Below, piece by piece: positions 26,621 through 35,065 of a stretch of DNA of 64,000 nucleotides. A model generated the notes under the pieces. It had not been told where the DNA came from and made no database searches. It saw only the letters and a list, made by a program, of their open reading frames with translations. Position 1 is the stretch's first letter. Each line of letters opens with the position of its first letter. The DNA is from Paenimyroides aestuarii (GTDB taxonomy: Bacteria; Bacteroidota; Bacteroidia; Flavobacteriales; Flavobacteriaceae). Both the position numbers and the translations under genes were made by a program. The stretch lies in assembly GCF_024628805.1 (NCBI RefSeq), contig NZ_CP102382.1, positions 186,001-250,000 on the forward strand, in the 5' to 3' direction.

Positions 26621-27937
26621 TTAATCCAAACGTTCAATTTTTGCTCCTAAAGCTCTTAAGCGTTCATCAATGTTTTCGTAACCGCGATCTATTTGATCGA
26701 TGTTTTGAATAACACTTGTTCCTTTTGCTGATAGTGCGGCAATTAATAACGAAATTCCGGCACGAATATCTGGCGATGACATTTTGGTTGCTTTTAACTG
26801 CGATTTAAAGTCATGACCAATGATTACAGCACGGTGTGGATCGCACAAAATAATTTTTGCACCCATATCAATTAATTTATCCACAAAAAACAAACGCGAT
26901 TCAAACATTTTTTGGTGTATCAACACCTCTCCCCTTGCCTGTGCTGCAACTACTAAAAATATACTTAATAAATCGGGAGTTAATCCTGGCCATGGGGCAT
27001 CAGAAATTGTTAAAATAGATCCGTCTATATCGCCTTTAATTTCATAACCGTTGGTGTGTGCAGGAATGAAAATATCGTCTTCGTTTACTTTTTCAATAGT
27101 AATTCCCAATTTTCTGAAAGCTGTTGGTATCACACCTAAATTTTCCCAGCTTACATTTTTTATGGTAACCTCGCTGCGCGTCATTGCTGCCAAACCAATC
27201 CAAGATCCAATTTCGATCATGTCGGGTAAAATTTGGTGCGTGCATCCGCCTAAGCATTCCACACCTTCTATCGTTAACAAATTCGATCCAACGCCAGTAA
27301 TTTTTGCACCCATGGCGTTCAGCATCTTACACAATTGTTGCAAATACGGTTCGCAAGCAGCGTTGTATATAGTGGTGGTTCCTTTTGCTAAAACAGCAGC
27401 CATTACAATATTGGCTGTTCCGGTAACAGAAGCTTCATCTAGCAACATATAGGTGCCTGTTAATCCATTGGGCGCTTCTACCCCGTAAAAATATTCTTCG
27501 CGGTTGTATCTAAAAGTAGCTCCTAAATTGATAAATCCTTCAAAATGGGTATCTAATCTGCGGCGACCAATTTTATCTCCTCCCGGTTTGGGTATGTATC
27601 CTTTTCCAAATCGTGCTAATAACGGCCCCACAATCATGATAGACCCTCTAAGCGATTTTCCTTCTTCGCGGAATTTATCCGATTCTAAATAAGCCATATT
27701 CACCTGATCTGCCTGAAACGAATAGGTGTTTCGGTCGATTTTTTCAACAGAAACGCCTAAGTTTTCTAACAATGTAATTAGTTTGTTTACATCGATGATA
27801 TCAGGAATATTTGAAATTGTGATTTTTTGATCAGTCAGTAAAACAGCACATAAAATTTGAAGTGCTTCATTTTTAGCTCCTTGCGGTTGTACAATTCCAT
27901 TTAACGGATGCCCACCTTCTATCTTAAAAGTTCCCAT
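26621..27937 (-). CDS. murA: UDP-N-acetylglucosamine 1-carboxyvinyltransferase, Asp-type catalytic loop
   Basis: MurA transfers enolpyruvate from PEP to UDP-GlcNAc, the first committed step of peptidoglycan synthesis. It is 438 residues, with 'QGAKNEALQILCAVLL' holding the substrate Lys at 22, and late 'DIRAGISLLIAALSAKG'. The catalytic loop reads 'PKPGGDKIGRRRLDTH': residue 121 is Asp where most bacteria have Cys (Cys115 in E. coli). That change is known to make MurA insensitive to fosfomycin in Mycobacterium and Chlamydia. The ATG overlaps the stop of the DUF4290 gene (TAATG), so the two are coupled. Confidence 0.97.
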   Translation of the reverse strand: MGTFKIEGGHPLNGIVQPQGAKNEALQILCAVLLTDQKITISNIPDIIDVNKLITLLENLGVSVEKIDRNTYSFQADQVNMAYLESDKFREEGKSLRGSIMIVGPLLARFGKGYIPKPGGDKIGRRRLDTHFEGFINLGATFRYNREEYFYGVEAPNGLTGTYMLLDEASVTGTANIVMAAVLAKGTTTIYNAACEPYLQQLCKMLNAMGAKITGVGSNLLTIEGVECLGGCTHQILPDMIEIGSWIGLAAMTRSEVTIKNVSWENLGVIPTAFRKLGITIEKVNEDDIFIPAHTNGYEIKGDIDGSILTISDAPWPGLTPDLLSIFLVVAAQARGEVLIHQKMFESRLFFVDKLIDMGAKIILCDPHRAVIIGHDFKSQLKATKMSSPDIRAGISLLIAALSAKGTSVIQNIDQIDRGYENIDERLRALGAKIERLD

Positions 27938-28743
27938 TAATTTGTGTTTCTGTTTTTCGGTGAATTAGTATTATTTTTCTTAACAAATCTATTATTGGTG
28001 TTGTTCCCTTGTTTGTTATTAGAATTATTATTCGAATTGTTTCTTTGACTGTTGTTTCCTGAATTGTTGCGATTTTGAAATTGATTGTTGCGGTTATTGG
28101 AATTACCACCCGAAGCATTGCGGTTGTTTTGATATGGGTTGTTCCAGTTATTTGTTTTGGCAAGGTTCACCGAATTGTTGTTCTCATCAACGCCGGTTGT
28201 TAAATCAATTTTGCCTGCCGATAATTCTTTTAAATGTTGAAAAATCACAGCATCTTCTACCGATTCATTATTCCAGTTCACATAACTTTTCTTCATGTGA
28301 TTGGCAATCACCATGATTAAAGCATCTTTCCGCTCTCCTTCTTCCCAACCAACAGCTTCTTGAATCATATCCACAATATTGGAACCATAAAAACGGTATT
28401 CATGGTTGTTTTTGGGATATTCAATTAAAACCGGTTCGTGGAAATCGGTCACTGCTTTTGGTTTTTCATAAGGTGAATCTACGTCTAACTCAAAACGCGA
28501 CATTTTAAAAAGCTGATCCCATAGTTTGTGTTGAAAATCTAACACATCGCGCAAATGCGGATTAATCGTTCCCATTATATCAATCACGGCACGTGCTGCA
28601 CGGTTGCGCTCTTCACGGTCTTCTATTAAAATAACTTGGTCGATTAATTTTTGCAAATGACGACCATATTCAGGCAACACCAAATCTCTGCGATTGGTGT
28701 TGTATTCTAAATTGTTTATTGCTTCTGTTGGATTAAATTTCAT
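27937..28743 (-). CDS. DUF4290-family protein with Asn-rich tail
   Basis: The product is 268 residues. The first 190 are the conserved DUF4290 domain of Bacteroidota ('EYNTNRRDLVLPEYGRHLQK', 'DIMGTINPHLRDVLDFQHKL'). The last 75 are a low-complexity tail rich in Asn, Gln, Arg and Gly, for example repeated 'NNRN' and 'NNSN' words, likely disordered. The gene is regularly next to murA in this phylum, which is the case here with a 1-nt overlap. The molecular function is not known. Confidence 0.92.
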   Translation of the reverse strand: MKFNPTEAINNLEYNTNRRDLVLPEYGRHLQKLIDQVILIEDREERNRAARAVIDIMGTINPHLRDVLDFQHKLWDQLFKMSRFELDVDSPYEKPKAVTDFHEPVLIEYPKNNHEYRFYGSNIVDMIQEAVGWEEGERKDALIMVIANHMKKSYVNWNNESVEDAVIFQHLKELSAGKIDLTTGVDENNNSVNLAKTNNWNNPYQNNRNASGGNSNNRNNQFQNRNNSGNNSQRNNSNNNSNNKQGNNTNNRFVKKNNTNSPKNRNTN

Positions 28744-28750
28744 ATAAAAT

Positions 28751-29038
28751 TTATAAGGAAATAATTCCTTCTATAGTTGAAACTTCTTTGTATTTCTCAA
28801 TAATTGCATCTGCACTGCCCATCACCACATTTATTGAAACACTTGAGTAATTTCCGTTTTTAGATTTATTTGTTTTAATTACTGCTCCCATATTGTTGAA
28901 AGCCTTTTCAATTAAGGCAATTTTAGCCTCATCAGCTGGAACAATAAATTTGTATAAGTATTCTACCGGCCATTTTTCGGTCGTATTTTCTAGCTCGGCT
29001 TTTAGGCGTGCATAAAATTCTTCTGCTTTTTGATCCAT
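28751..29038 (-). CDS. DUF493 (YbeD-like) family protein
   Basis: I place the start at ATG 29038 (MDQKAEEFYARLKAELENT), giving 95 residues. An upstream start would add nine non-conserved residues. The small alpha/beta fold resembles an ACT domain: 'WPVEYLYKFIVPADEAKIAL' then 'NGNYSSVSINVVMGSADAII'. E. coli YbeD lies near lip genes, but the function of the family is not established. It is 7 bp upstream of the DUF4290-murA pair and probably leads that operon. Confidence 0.88.
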   Translation of the reverse strand: MDQKAEEFYARLKAELENTTEKWPVEYLYKFIVPADEAKIALIEKAFNNMGAVIKTNKSKNGNYSSVSINVVMGSADAIIEKYKEVSTIEGIISL

Positions 29039-29107
29039 ATAATAAAAATTAGTACAAATATACATTAGATTTAAGTAAATATACTAATTATAGACTTAAA
29101 ATGACTA

Positions 29108-29134
29108 TTGGTTTTAATAATTATAGTAATTTTG
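29108..29134 (+). promoter_or_regulatory. Candidate promoter of the ATPase gene
   Basis: TTG at 29108-29110 and TAATTTTG at 29127-29134 (full TAnnTTTG match), spacer 16 nt. The position implies a transcription start near 29140 and favours the GTG start at 29151. Confidence 0.5.
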
Positions 29135-29150
29135 CATTTTGATTTTTAAA

Positions 29151-29684
29151 GTGGATAAGAAAATTATTGTTTTAATTGGCGGTCCTGGTTCGGGCAAAAC
29201 ATCGGTCATTAATAAATTGGCCGAAAAGGGATACGTTTGCTATCCTGAAATTTCGCGACAAGTTACTTTAGATGCACAAAAAACAGGTGTTGATCAATTA
29301 TTTTTAAAAGAACCCTTATTGTTTAGCGAACTACTTTTAAAGGGGCGTATTGAACAATTTAAAAATGCACTGACAGAGAATGCCAATTGCGTTTTTATTG
29401 ATCGTGGTATTCCCGATGTGTTAGCGTATATGCACTATATTGGCGATGCCTACCCTACCGTATTCGAAGATGCTTGCAAAGAACACCGCTATACAAAAAT
29501 TTTTATTTTACCGCCTTGGGAAGAAATTTACGAATGCGACAACGAACGCTATGAGAATTTTGAACAAGCCCAACTTATTCACAATCATTTGGTGGAAACC
29601 TACGAAAGCTATGGCTATCACCTACAAGAGGTGCCAAAAGGTGATTTAGAAACAAGAATTGCTTTTATTTTGAATAATTTGTAA
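29151..29684 (+). CDS. AAA_28-type P-loop ATPase/kinase-like protein
   Basis: The product is 177 residues from GTG 29151 (first codons VDKKIIVLIGGPGSGKT). A TTG at 29139 is in frame but falls at or before the expected transcription start. Walker A is GGPGSGKTSVINKL, 'CVFIDRGIPDVLAYMHYIG' is a kinase-like Walker B/acceptor region, and 'FILPPWEEIYECDNERYENF' is typical of AAA_28 (NadR/TTD14-like) proteins. A nucleotide- or metabolite-kinase role is possible but not proven. It precedes recQ by 34 bp in the same direction. Confidence 0.87.
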   Translation: MDKKIIVLIGGPGSGKTSVINKLAEKGYVCYPEISRQVTLDAQKTGVDQLFLKEPLLFSELLLKGRIEQFKNALTENANCVFIDRGIPDVLAYMHYIGDAYPTVFEDACKEHRYTKIFILPPWEEIYECDNERYENFEQAQLIHNHLVETYESYGYHLQEVPKGDLETRIAFILNNL

Positions 29685-29718
29685 ATTTTCTTTATTTTTA
29701 AAGAAAAAAAACACGGTT

Positions 29719-31611
29719 TTGTTTGAAGCTTTACACATTTTAAAAAAACATTGGAACCACGATGCTTTTCGCTTTCCGCAAGAAGAAATCATAGAATCGG
29801 TGGTTCAGGGAAACGATACGCTTGCACTACTACCAACTGGCGGTGGCAAAAGTATTTGTTTTCAAATTCCAGCCTTAATGACCGATGGTATTTGCTTGGT
29901 GATTTCACCTTTAATTGCGTTGATTGAAGATCAAATCAATCAATTAAAAGACCGCAATATCAAAGCACTTTCTATTTCAGGAAACCTATCTACCGAAGAA
30001 ATTTCAAACTTGTTGGATAATTCGCTTTATGGAAACTTCAAATTTCTGTATATAGCACCCGAACGCTTAAAAAATGAATGGATTTTAAGCCGAATCATTC
30101 AATTGCCTATAAATTTGGTAGCGATAGACGAAGCACACTGTATTTCGCAATGGGGACACGATTTTCGTCCTGCATATTTAGAAATTGGCAAGTTAAAAGA
30201 ATGGTTGCCCAATGTGCCGTTTATTGCTTTAACGGCTTCGGCCAACAAACGTGTGCAAGATGATATCATTAACAGTCTTCATTTGGTGAATCCGCAAACG
30301 TTTAAAAAATCATTTTTGCGGAATGAATTGCATTATGGCGTTTATCAACAAGAAAGCACCGAAGAAATAATGTTTCAAATTTTAAAAAAATCAAATGCAC
30401 CCGCAATTGTTTATGTGAAAAGCAGAAAAGCAACGGTTGAAGTGGCAGAAAATTTGAAATCATACGGTATTGCTGCCGATTTTTTTCACGGAGGTTTGGA
30501 TTTTAAATCAAAAAAAGAAAAGTTAAACCAATGGATTAGCGAAAAAACCTTGGTGATGGTGGCTACGAATGCTTTTGGAATGGGGATTGATAAGCCCAAC
30601 GTGCGCAATGTGATTCATTTGCATATTCCCGATAATTTAGAAAGTTACTATCAAGAAGCCGGACGTGCCGGACGTGATGGCGAAAAAGCTTTTGCCACAT
30701 TAATCTTAAACAATTACAGCGTTACCGAAGCCACTAATTTTCATCTGCACAACCACTTAGAAACCGACTTTGTAAAGCTGGTATATAAACGCTTTGTAAA
30801 CCAATTTCAAATTGCTTATGGCGAAGGTTTTAACGAAACCATTCGTTTTAATTTTAAAGATTTTTGTAAGAAACACAATTTACCCGTAAGCAAAACCTTT
30901 CATGCATTTGCTTTTTTAGATCGACAATCGGTTCTTACTTTTGAGCAGCATTTTAAATATAAAAATTACATACATTTTTTGTTAAATTCTGAAGATGCCA
31001 TTGCATATTTTAGTAATCATTCTATCGAAGAAATTATCTTTTTAAGTATTTTGCACCATTACCGCGGCATACACGAAAGCGACACCTTTATAGACATTGA
31101 TGTATTGGCAAAACACACCAAAATACCCAACCAAAAAATTATTGAAATTATTGACTCTTGGGTTTTAAAAGGATTTTGCACCTTTACACAAGCCCCAAAT
31201 GATACAAATATTGTTTTAAACGAAATTCGTGAAGATGATATCACTATTAACCGAGTGGCAAAAAATTTGGTGCAGTTTAACAATGTAAAAGACATGCAGT
31301 TCAAAGCAATGCTACATTATGTAACCAATCAATCGGTTTGTAAAAACAAAATCTTATTAGATTATTTCGATGAGCTATATACCGATGATTGCGGTAAATG
31401 TTCGGTTTGTATTCAAAAGAAAAACAGCGCAGAGGATGTGCTTTCACAAATAAAAAATCAATTAAAAAACCATCCAAAAGGTCATGTTTTTGAATTGAGC
31501 GAATTAAAAAGTCGTTATTTAAACCAAACAAGTTACTTGGCGCAAGCCTTAACCGAATTAATTGAAGAAAACCAATTTATTTATCAAAACGCAACCTATA
31601 TTAAATTATAA
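29719..31611 (+). CDS. recQ: RecQ-family ATP-dependent DNA helicase
   Basis: The product is 630 residues from a TTG start. Helicase motifs: 'FRFPQEEIIESVVQGNDTLA' (motif 0), 'LPTGGGKSICFQIPAL' (I), 'AIDEAHCISQWGHDFRP' (II), 'ALTASAN' (III), 'FHGGLDFKSKKE' (IV), 'ATNAFGMGIDKPNVRNVIH' (V), 'YYQEAGRAGRDG' (VI). Zinc ligands of the RQC region are present as one Cys in 'SVCKNKILL' and three in 'DDCGKCSVC'. No clear HRDC domain follows, so it is the shorter form. It unwinds DNA in recombination and replication restart. Its stop overlaps the fmt start (TAATG). Confidence 0.94.
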   Translation: MFEALHILKKHWNHDAFRFPQEEIIESVVQGNDTLALLPTGGGKSICFQIPALMTDGICLVISPLIALIEDQINQLKDRNIKALSISGNLSTEEISNLLDNSLYGNFKFLYIAPERLKNEWILSRIIQLPINLVAIDEAHCISQWGHDFRPAYLEIGKLKEWLPNVPFIALTASANKRVQDDIINSLHLVNPQTFKKSFLRNELHYGVYQQESTEEIMFQILKKSNAPAIVYVKSRKATVEVAENLKSYGIAADFFHGGLDFKSKKEKLNQWISEKTLVMVATNAFGMGIDKPNVRNVIHLHIPDNLESYYQEAGRAGRDGEKAFATLILNNYSVTEATNFHLHNHLETDFVKLVYKRFVNQFQIAYGEGFNETIRFNFKDFCKKHNLPVSKTFHAFAFLDRQSVLTFEQHFKYKNYIHFLLNSEDAIAYFSNHSIEEIIFLSILHHYRGIHESDTFIDIDVLAKHTKIPNQKIIEIIDSWVLKGFCTFTQAPNDTNIVLNEIREDDITINRVAKNLVQFNNVKDMQFKAMLHYVTNQSVCKNKILLDYFDELYTDDCGKCSVCIQKKNSAEDVLSQIKNQLKNHPKGHVFELSELKSRYLNQTSYLAQALTELIEENQFIYQNATYIKL

Positions 31612-32555
31612 TGAATAAACTACGAATTGTTTTCATGGGAACGCCCGACTTTGCCGTGGGAATTTTAGATACAATCTACAAAAACAATTACGAAATTGCA
31701 GCTGTGGTTACAGCACCAGACAAACCAGCAGGTCGCGGTCAAAAACTGCATCAATCTGCCGTAAAAATATATGCCGAGCAAAATAACTTAAAAGTTTTGC
31801 AACCCACCAACCTAAAATCAGAAACTTTTCTTGCAGAATTGGCCGCATTAAACGCCAACTTGCAAATAGTGGTAGCTTTTAGAATGTTGCCAAAAGCCGT
31901 TTGGGCAATGCCCGAATTTGGCACGTTTAATTTACACGCATCTTTACTTCCCGATTACCGCGGAGCCGCACCCATAAATTGGGCAATTATCAACGGAGAA
32001 GAAAAAACAGGTGTAACTACATTTTTTATTGATGAAAAGATAGACACAGGTGCTATAATCCTAAAAAAAGAAGCATATATTGCACCAGATGAAACCGCCG
32101 GAGCATTGCACGACAAATTGATGCATTTAGGTGCAGACGCAGTCATTGAAACCTTAAAGTTAATAGAAAACAACAATGCCACCACCACACTGCAACCTGC
32201 AGAAGACACAAAAACGGCGTATAAGCTTAACCGAGAAAATTGTAAAATAAACTTTAATAAGGAAAGCAAACAGGTTTACAATTTAATTCGGGGGTTAAAT
32301 CCCTATCCTTCTGCTTATACCATTTTGATAGATCATGAAAACGAATGGAATGTTAAATTACACGATGTATCTTATCGAACCGAAAAACACAATCACCAAC
32401 CCGGAAGTTTTATCACTACGAAAAAAACAATAGAAATTGCTACTATTGATGGATTCATCGAAGTTTTGTCGTTGCAATTTCCAGGAAAAAAGAAAATGAA
32501 AACAACAGAATTGCTCAATGGAATGCAATTTTCAGAGCAAGCAAAGTGTAATTAA
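31611..32555 (+). CDS. fmt: Methionyl-tRNA formyltransferase
   Basis: Fmt adds the formyl group to initiator Met-tRNA using 10-formyl-THF. The 314-residue protein shows 'RIVFMGTPDFAVGILDTIY' at the start, 'VVTAPDKPAGRGQKL', 'FNLHASLLPDYRGAAPINWA' with the catalytic Asn/His, and 'DTGAIIL'. The C-terminal OB-type domain follows. It is translationally coupled to recQ by a one-base overlap. Confidence 0.96.
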   Translation: MNKLRIVFMGTPDFAVGILDTIYKNNYEIAAVVTAPDKPAGRGQKLHQSAVKIYAEQNNLKVLQPTNLKSETFLAELAALNANLQIVVAFRMLPKAVWAMPEFGTFNLHASLLPDYRGAAPINWAIINGEEKTGVTTFFIDEKIDTGAIILKKEAYIAPDETAGALHDKLMHLGADAVIETLKLIENNNATTTLQPAEDTKTAYKLNRENCKINFNKESKQVYNLIRGLNPYPSAYTILIDHENEWNVKLHDVSYRTEKHNHQPGSFITTKKTIEIATIDGFIEVLSLQFPGKKKMKTTELLNGMQFSEQAKCN

Positions 32556-32608
32556 GGCCATTTAATAGCTTTTTTCCGCTATTTTTCTCACTTTTTTACA
32601 AAAAAAAG

Positions 32609-32638
32609 TTGTATAAATGAATTTAACTTTTAAATTTG
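32609..32638 (+). promoter_or_regulatory. Promoter of the HU gene
   Basis: TTG at 32609-32611, a 19-nt spacer, and TAAATTTG at 32631-32638 give a full match to the Bacteroidota vegetative promoter. The start codon is 36 nt downstream of the -7 box. Confidence 0.75.
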
Positions 32639-32674
32639 TATATGTTAAGATTAACTCAATAAAAAAAAATTATT

Positions 32675-32980
32675 ATGAACAAAACACAATTAATCGACGC
32701 GATTGCAGAAGATGCAGGAATTAGCAAAACAGCAGCTAAATCAGCTTTAGAATCATTTTTAAAAAATGTTGGTGAAACATTAACTAAAGGAGAAAAAATT
32801 TCTTTAGTAGGTTTTGGATCTTGGTCTGTTTCTGAAAGAGCAGAAAGAGAAGGTAGAAATCCACAAACTGGAAAATCAATTAAAATTGCTGCTAAAAAAG
32901 TAGTTAAATTTAAAGCTGGTGCTGATTTAGACGGAGCTGTAAACACACCTGTTAAAGCTGCAGCGAAAAAGAAAAAATAA
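32675..32980 (+). CDS. hup: HU-family DNA-binding protein
   Basis: The product is 101 residues: '[20 protein letters not shown]' at the start, '[12 protein letters not shown]', '[20 protein letters not shown]' with the DNA-intercalating Pro arm, and an extra Lys/Ala-rich tail 'VKAAAKKKK'. It is a dimeric nucleoid protein that bends DNA. It has its own strong promoter and terminator, so it is monocistronic. Confidence 0.96.
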   Translation: MNKTQLIDAIAEDAGISKTAAKSALESFLKNVGETLTKGEKISLVGFGSWSVSERAEREGRNPQTGKSIKIAAKKVVKFKAGADLDGAVNTPVKAAAKKKK

Positions 32981-33003
32981 TTTTTTTCTTTTTGGATAAT
33001 TAA

Positions 33004-33039
33004 AAACCACCTGAAAAGTGTGGTTTTTTTTATTTTTTT
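33004..33039 (+). terminator. Terminator after the HU gene
   Basis: AAACCAC/GTGGTTT stem (33004-33010 with 33020-33026) followed by a long T-rich tract. Confidence 0.85.
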
Positions 33040-33065
33040 TTTACTTTTAAATAAAAAAGTAAATT

Positions 33066-33626
33066 ATGAAACAGTTAACCCCCACTAAAGGAAAGTTATT
33101 AATAGCTGATTCTTCGGTTTTATTAGACACCGTTTTTAGTAGAACCGTTTTATTATTAGCTGAACACAATGCAAAAGGAAGTGTAGGATTTATTCTGAAC
33201 AAGCCTTTGAATTTAACATTACAAGATGTGATACCTGAAGCCTCGGTAAATTTCAGAATTTTCAGTGGTGGTCCGGTAGAACAAGACAATTTATACTTTA
33301 TACACACCATTCCTTCATTAATACCAAACAGTATCGAAATTAAAGACGGTATTTTTTGGGGGGGCGATTATGAAATATTGTTTGAACTTTTAAAAGAAAA
33401 CAAAGTTTCGCAAAAAGACATTCGCTTTTTCTTAGGATACAGTGGCTGGGAAGAAAACCAATTGCAAGAAGAAGTACAGCAAAAAGCTTGGACCTGTGTA
33501 GAAAACCAATTCACCAATCATTTACTAGAAAAAACACCTTCTAAATTATGGAAAGAATTAATGATTGATTTGGGCGATGAATTTATCATTTGGGCAAATG
33601 CACCCGAAGATCCCGTTATGAATTGA
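33066..33626 (+). CDS. YqgE/AlgH-family protein
   Basis: The product is 186 residues. Family motifs are visible: 'TPTKGKLLIADSSVLLDTVF', 'VLLLAEHNAKGSVGFILNKP', 'FSGGPVEQDNLYFIH', 'FFLGYSGWEENQLQEE' and a final 'W' plus acidic stretch. The biochemical role of YqgE/AlgH is unknown; in Pseudomonas AlgH affects alginate regulation. It converges with the class IV aminotransferase gene and overlaps it by 11 bp. Confidence 0.93.
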   Translation: MKQLTPTKGKLLIADSSVLLDTVFSRTVLLLAEHNAKGSVGFILNKPLNLTLQDVIPEASVNFRIFSGGPVEQDNLYFIHTIPSLIPNSIEIKDGIFWGGDYEILFELLKENKVSQKDIRFFLGYSGWEENQLQEEVQQKAWTCVENQFTNHLLEKTPSKLWKELMIDLGDEFIIWANAPEDPVMN

Positions 33627-34452
33627 ACCTAACTAAGGCATTTAATTTTACCAATAAATTATTTGCAACAGTTTGATCAAACTTCTTTTTTCGGTATTGC
33701 GTTACCGATTGGATACCTACGGCAATGTTGGTTATAAACATTTCATCTGCTTTTTGTAACTCAAAAGGAGAAATAGACCGCTCTTCAAAAAGTAATTCCT
33801 CTGATTTTTTAATAATTTCAATCATCTTTTTGCGGATAATTCCATTTTTACATCCATCGCTGATTGGAGGTGTCACCACCGTATTATTTGTAATTAAAAA
33901 AACATTTCCATTGGTGGCTTCCACCACATTTTTTTCATCATTAATCAACAAACAGTTTTCGTAACCATTTTCTTTCGCGAAAATACTTGCGGTGATATTC
34001 ACCAAACAACTGGTTGTTTTTAAAGAACTTAACAAATGTTTTGATATGTAAAAATCTTTAAAAAGTTCCACTTCGTATTTTTCAAGCTTATTTGTATAGA
34101 TGGTCGCAGCGGGTTCAGCCACAATTACAAAACCTACGGTTCTTTGCTCTGGTAAATACTTCCCGCTTCCGTTTCTAAAAACAGTTAAGCGCACACGAGC
34201 GTGGGTTAAATTTAAGGCAGTGGTGGTTTTTATGATTTGACTTTCCATGTATTCCAATGTAAAATCGAGTGGAATTTCCATACGCAGAATTCGCATCGAA
34301 GCCATTAGTCTAAAATAATGATCTTCTAGAAAAAGAATCTTTCCGTCTAAAACCTTTAATGTTTCAAAAACCGCATCTGCATATAAAAAACCGCGGTTTT
34401 GTTCAATATGTTCGTTAGACTGACCTACTAAATCTCCATTAAAATTAATCAT
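33616..34452 (-). CDS. Class IV aminotransferase (IlvE/PabC fold)
   Basis: The product is 278 residues. It uses PLP: 'SSLKTTSCLVN' holds the probable Schiff-base Lys near residue 154 and 'NVVEATNGNVFLI' the Glu that contacts the pyridine N. 'GFLYADAVFETLKVLDGKI' is the usual N-terminal loop. It could be aminodeoxychorismate lyase or a branched-chain/D-amino acid aminotransferase; sequence alone does not decide. The ATG follows directly after a hairpin and T7 tract of the upstream gene. Confidence 0.9.
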   Translation of the reverse strand: MINFNGDLVGQSNEHIEQNRGFLYADAVFETLKVLDGKILFLEDHYFRLMASMRILRMEIPLDFTLEYMESQIIKTTTALNLTHARVRLTVFRNGSGKYLPEQRTVGFVIVAEPAATIYTNKLEKYEVELFKDFYISKHLLSSLKTTSCLVNITASIFAKENGYENCLLINDEKNVVEATNGNVFLITNNTVVTPPISDGCKNGIIRKKMIEIIKKSEELLFEERSISPFELQKADEMFITNIAVGIQSVTQYRKKKFDQTVANNLLVKLNALVRFNS

Positions 34453-34476
34453 AAAAAAAGCTCTGAAATTCAGAGC
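34453..34476 (-). terminator. Terminator after the START-like gene
   Basis: GCTCTG/CAGAGC (34460-34465 with 34471-34476), then seven T on the minus strand that run into the ATG of the aminotransferase gene. Confidence 0.65.
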
Positions 34477-34492
34477 AAATATAAGGCTTTAA

Positions 34493-34879
34493 TTATGCAG
34501 ACCCTAATACTTTTTTCAAATCTGCAATTTGGTTGTTCCATAATTGCGTTTGATCTTTCACTTCGCTTTCCTCTGCGAAATCGGTTACCATTAAAGTTAC
34601 ATCTTTAGTAAGCTCATCTAGAACAATACGAAGTTCAAAGAAATATTCTGTATCGGCACCTTCTTCATCCAACCAACGAAATTTTACTTTTTCATCGGTT
34701 TTTTTTGTGACCAATTTTGCTTTTTCTTCGCTATCTTCCCAAATAAAAGTAAACAATTCACCTCGCGAGTTCACGTCATCTGCAAACCACTCTGTAAGCC
34801 CCGAAGGAGTTGAAATATATTGATACAACAATTGCGGGGAAGCTGTTATGGGGTATTCAATCTCAAACTTTGTTTTCAT
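34493..34879 (-). CDS. START/AHSA1-like SRPBCC domain protein
   Basis: The product is 128 residues with no signal peptide. 'FEIEYPITASPQLLYQYIST' and 'SGLTEWFADDVNS' mark the start of an SRPBCC/AHSA1-type ligand-binding fold, and 'EYFFELRIVLDELTKDVTLM' gives the core strands. This family is called START-like in Bacteroidota and is normally found near yqgE and the class IV aminotransferase, as here. No ligand is known. Confidence 0.88.
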   Translation of the reverse strand: MKTKFEIEYPITASPQLLYQYISTPSGLTEWFADDVNSRGELFTFIWEDSEEKAKLVTKKTDEKVKFRWLDEEGADTEYFFELRIVLDELTKDVTLMVTDFAEESEVKDQTQLWNNQIADLKKVLGSA

Positions 34880-35065
34880 AGTTTATTTTTTTTGCGAAAT
34901 ATATAAAAAATAAAACTATTAGCAAATTTTTTTGGAATTAATTGAATGAAATTACTTGTAGAAATTTACTTATTCCCATTTTTTTAATGTTGAAGATTTT
35001 TAGTTGGTTTTAATTAGTAAAACGACAAACAAAGTCGCATCTTATTTATATTTTTACAACAAAAA

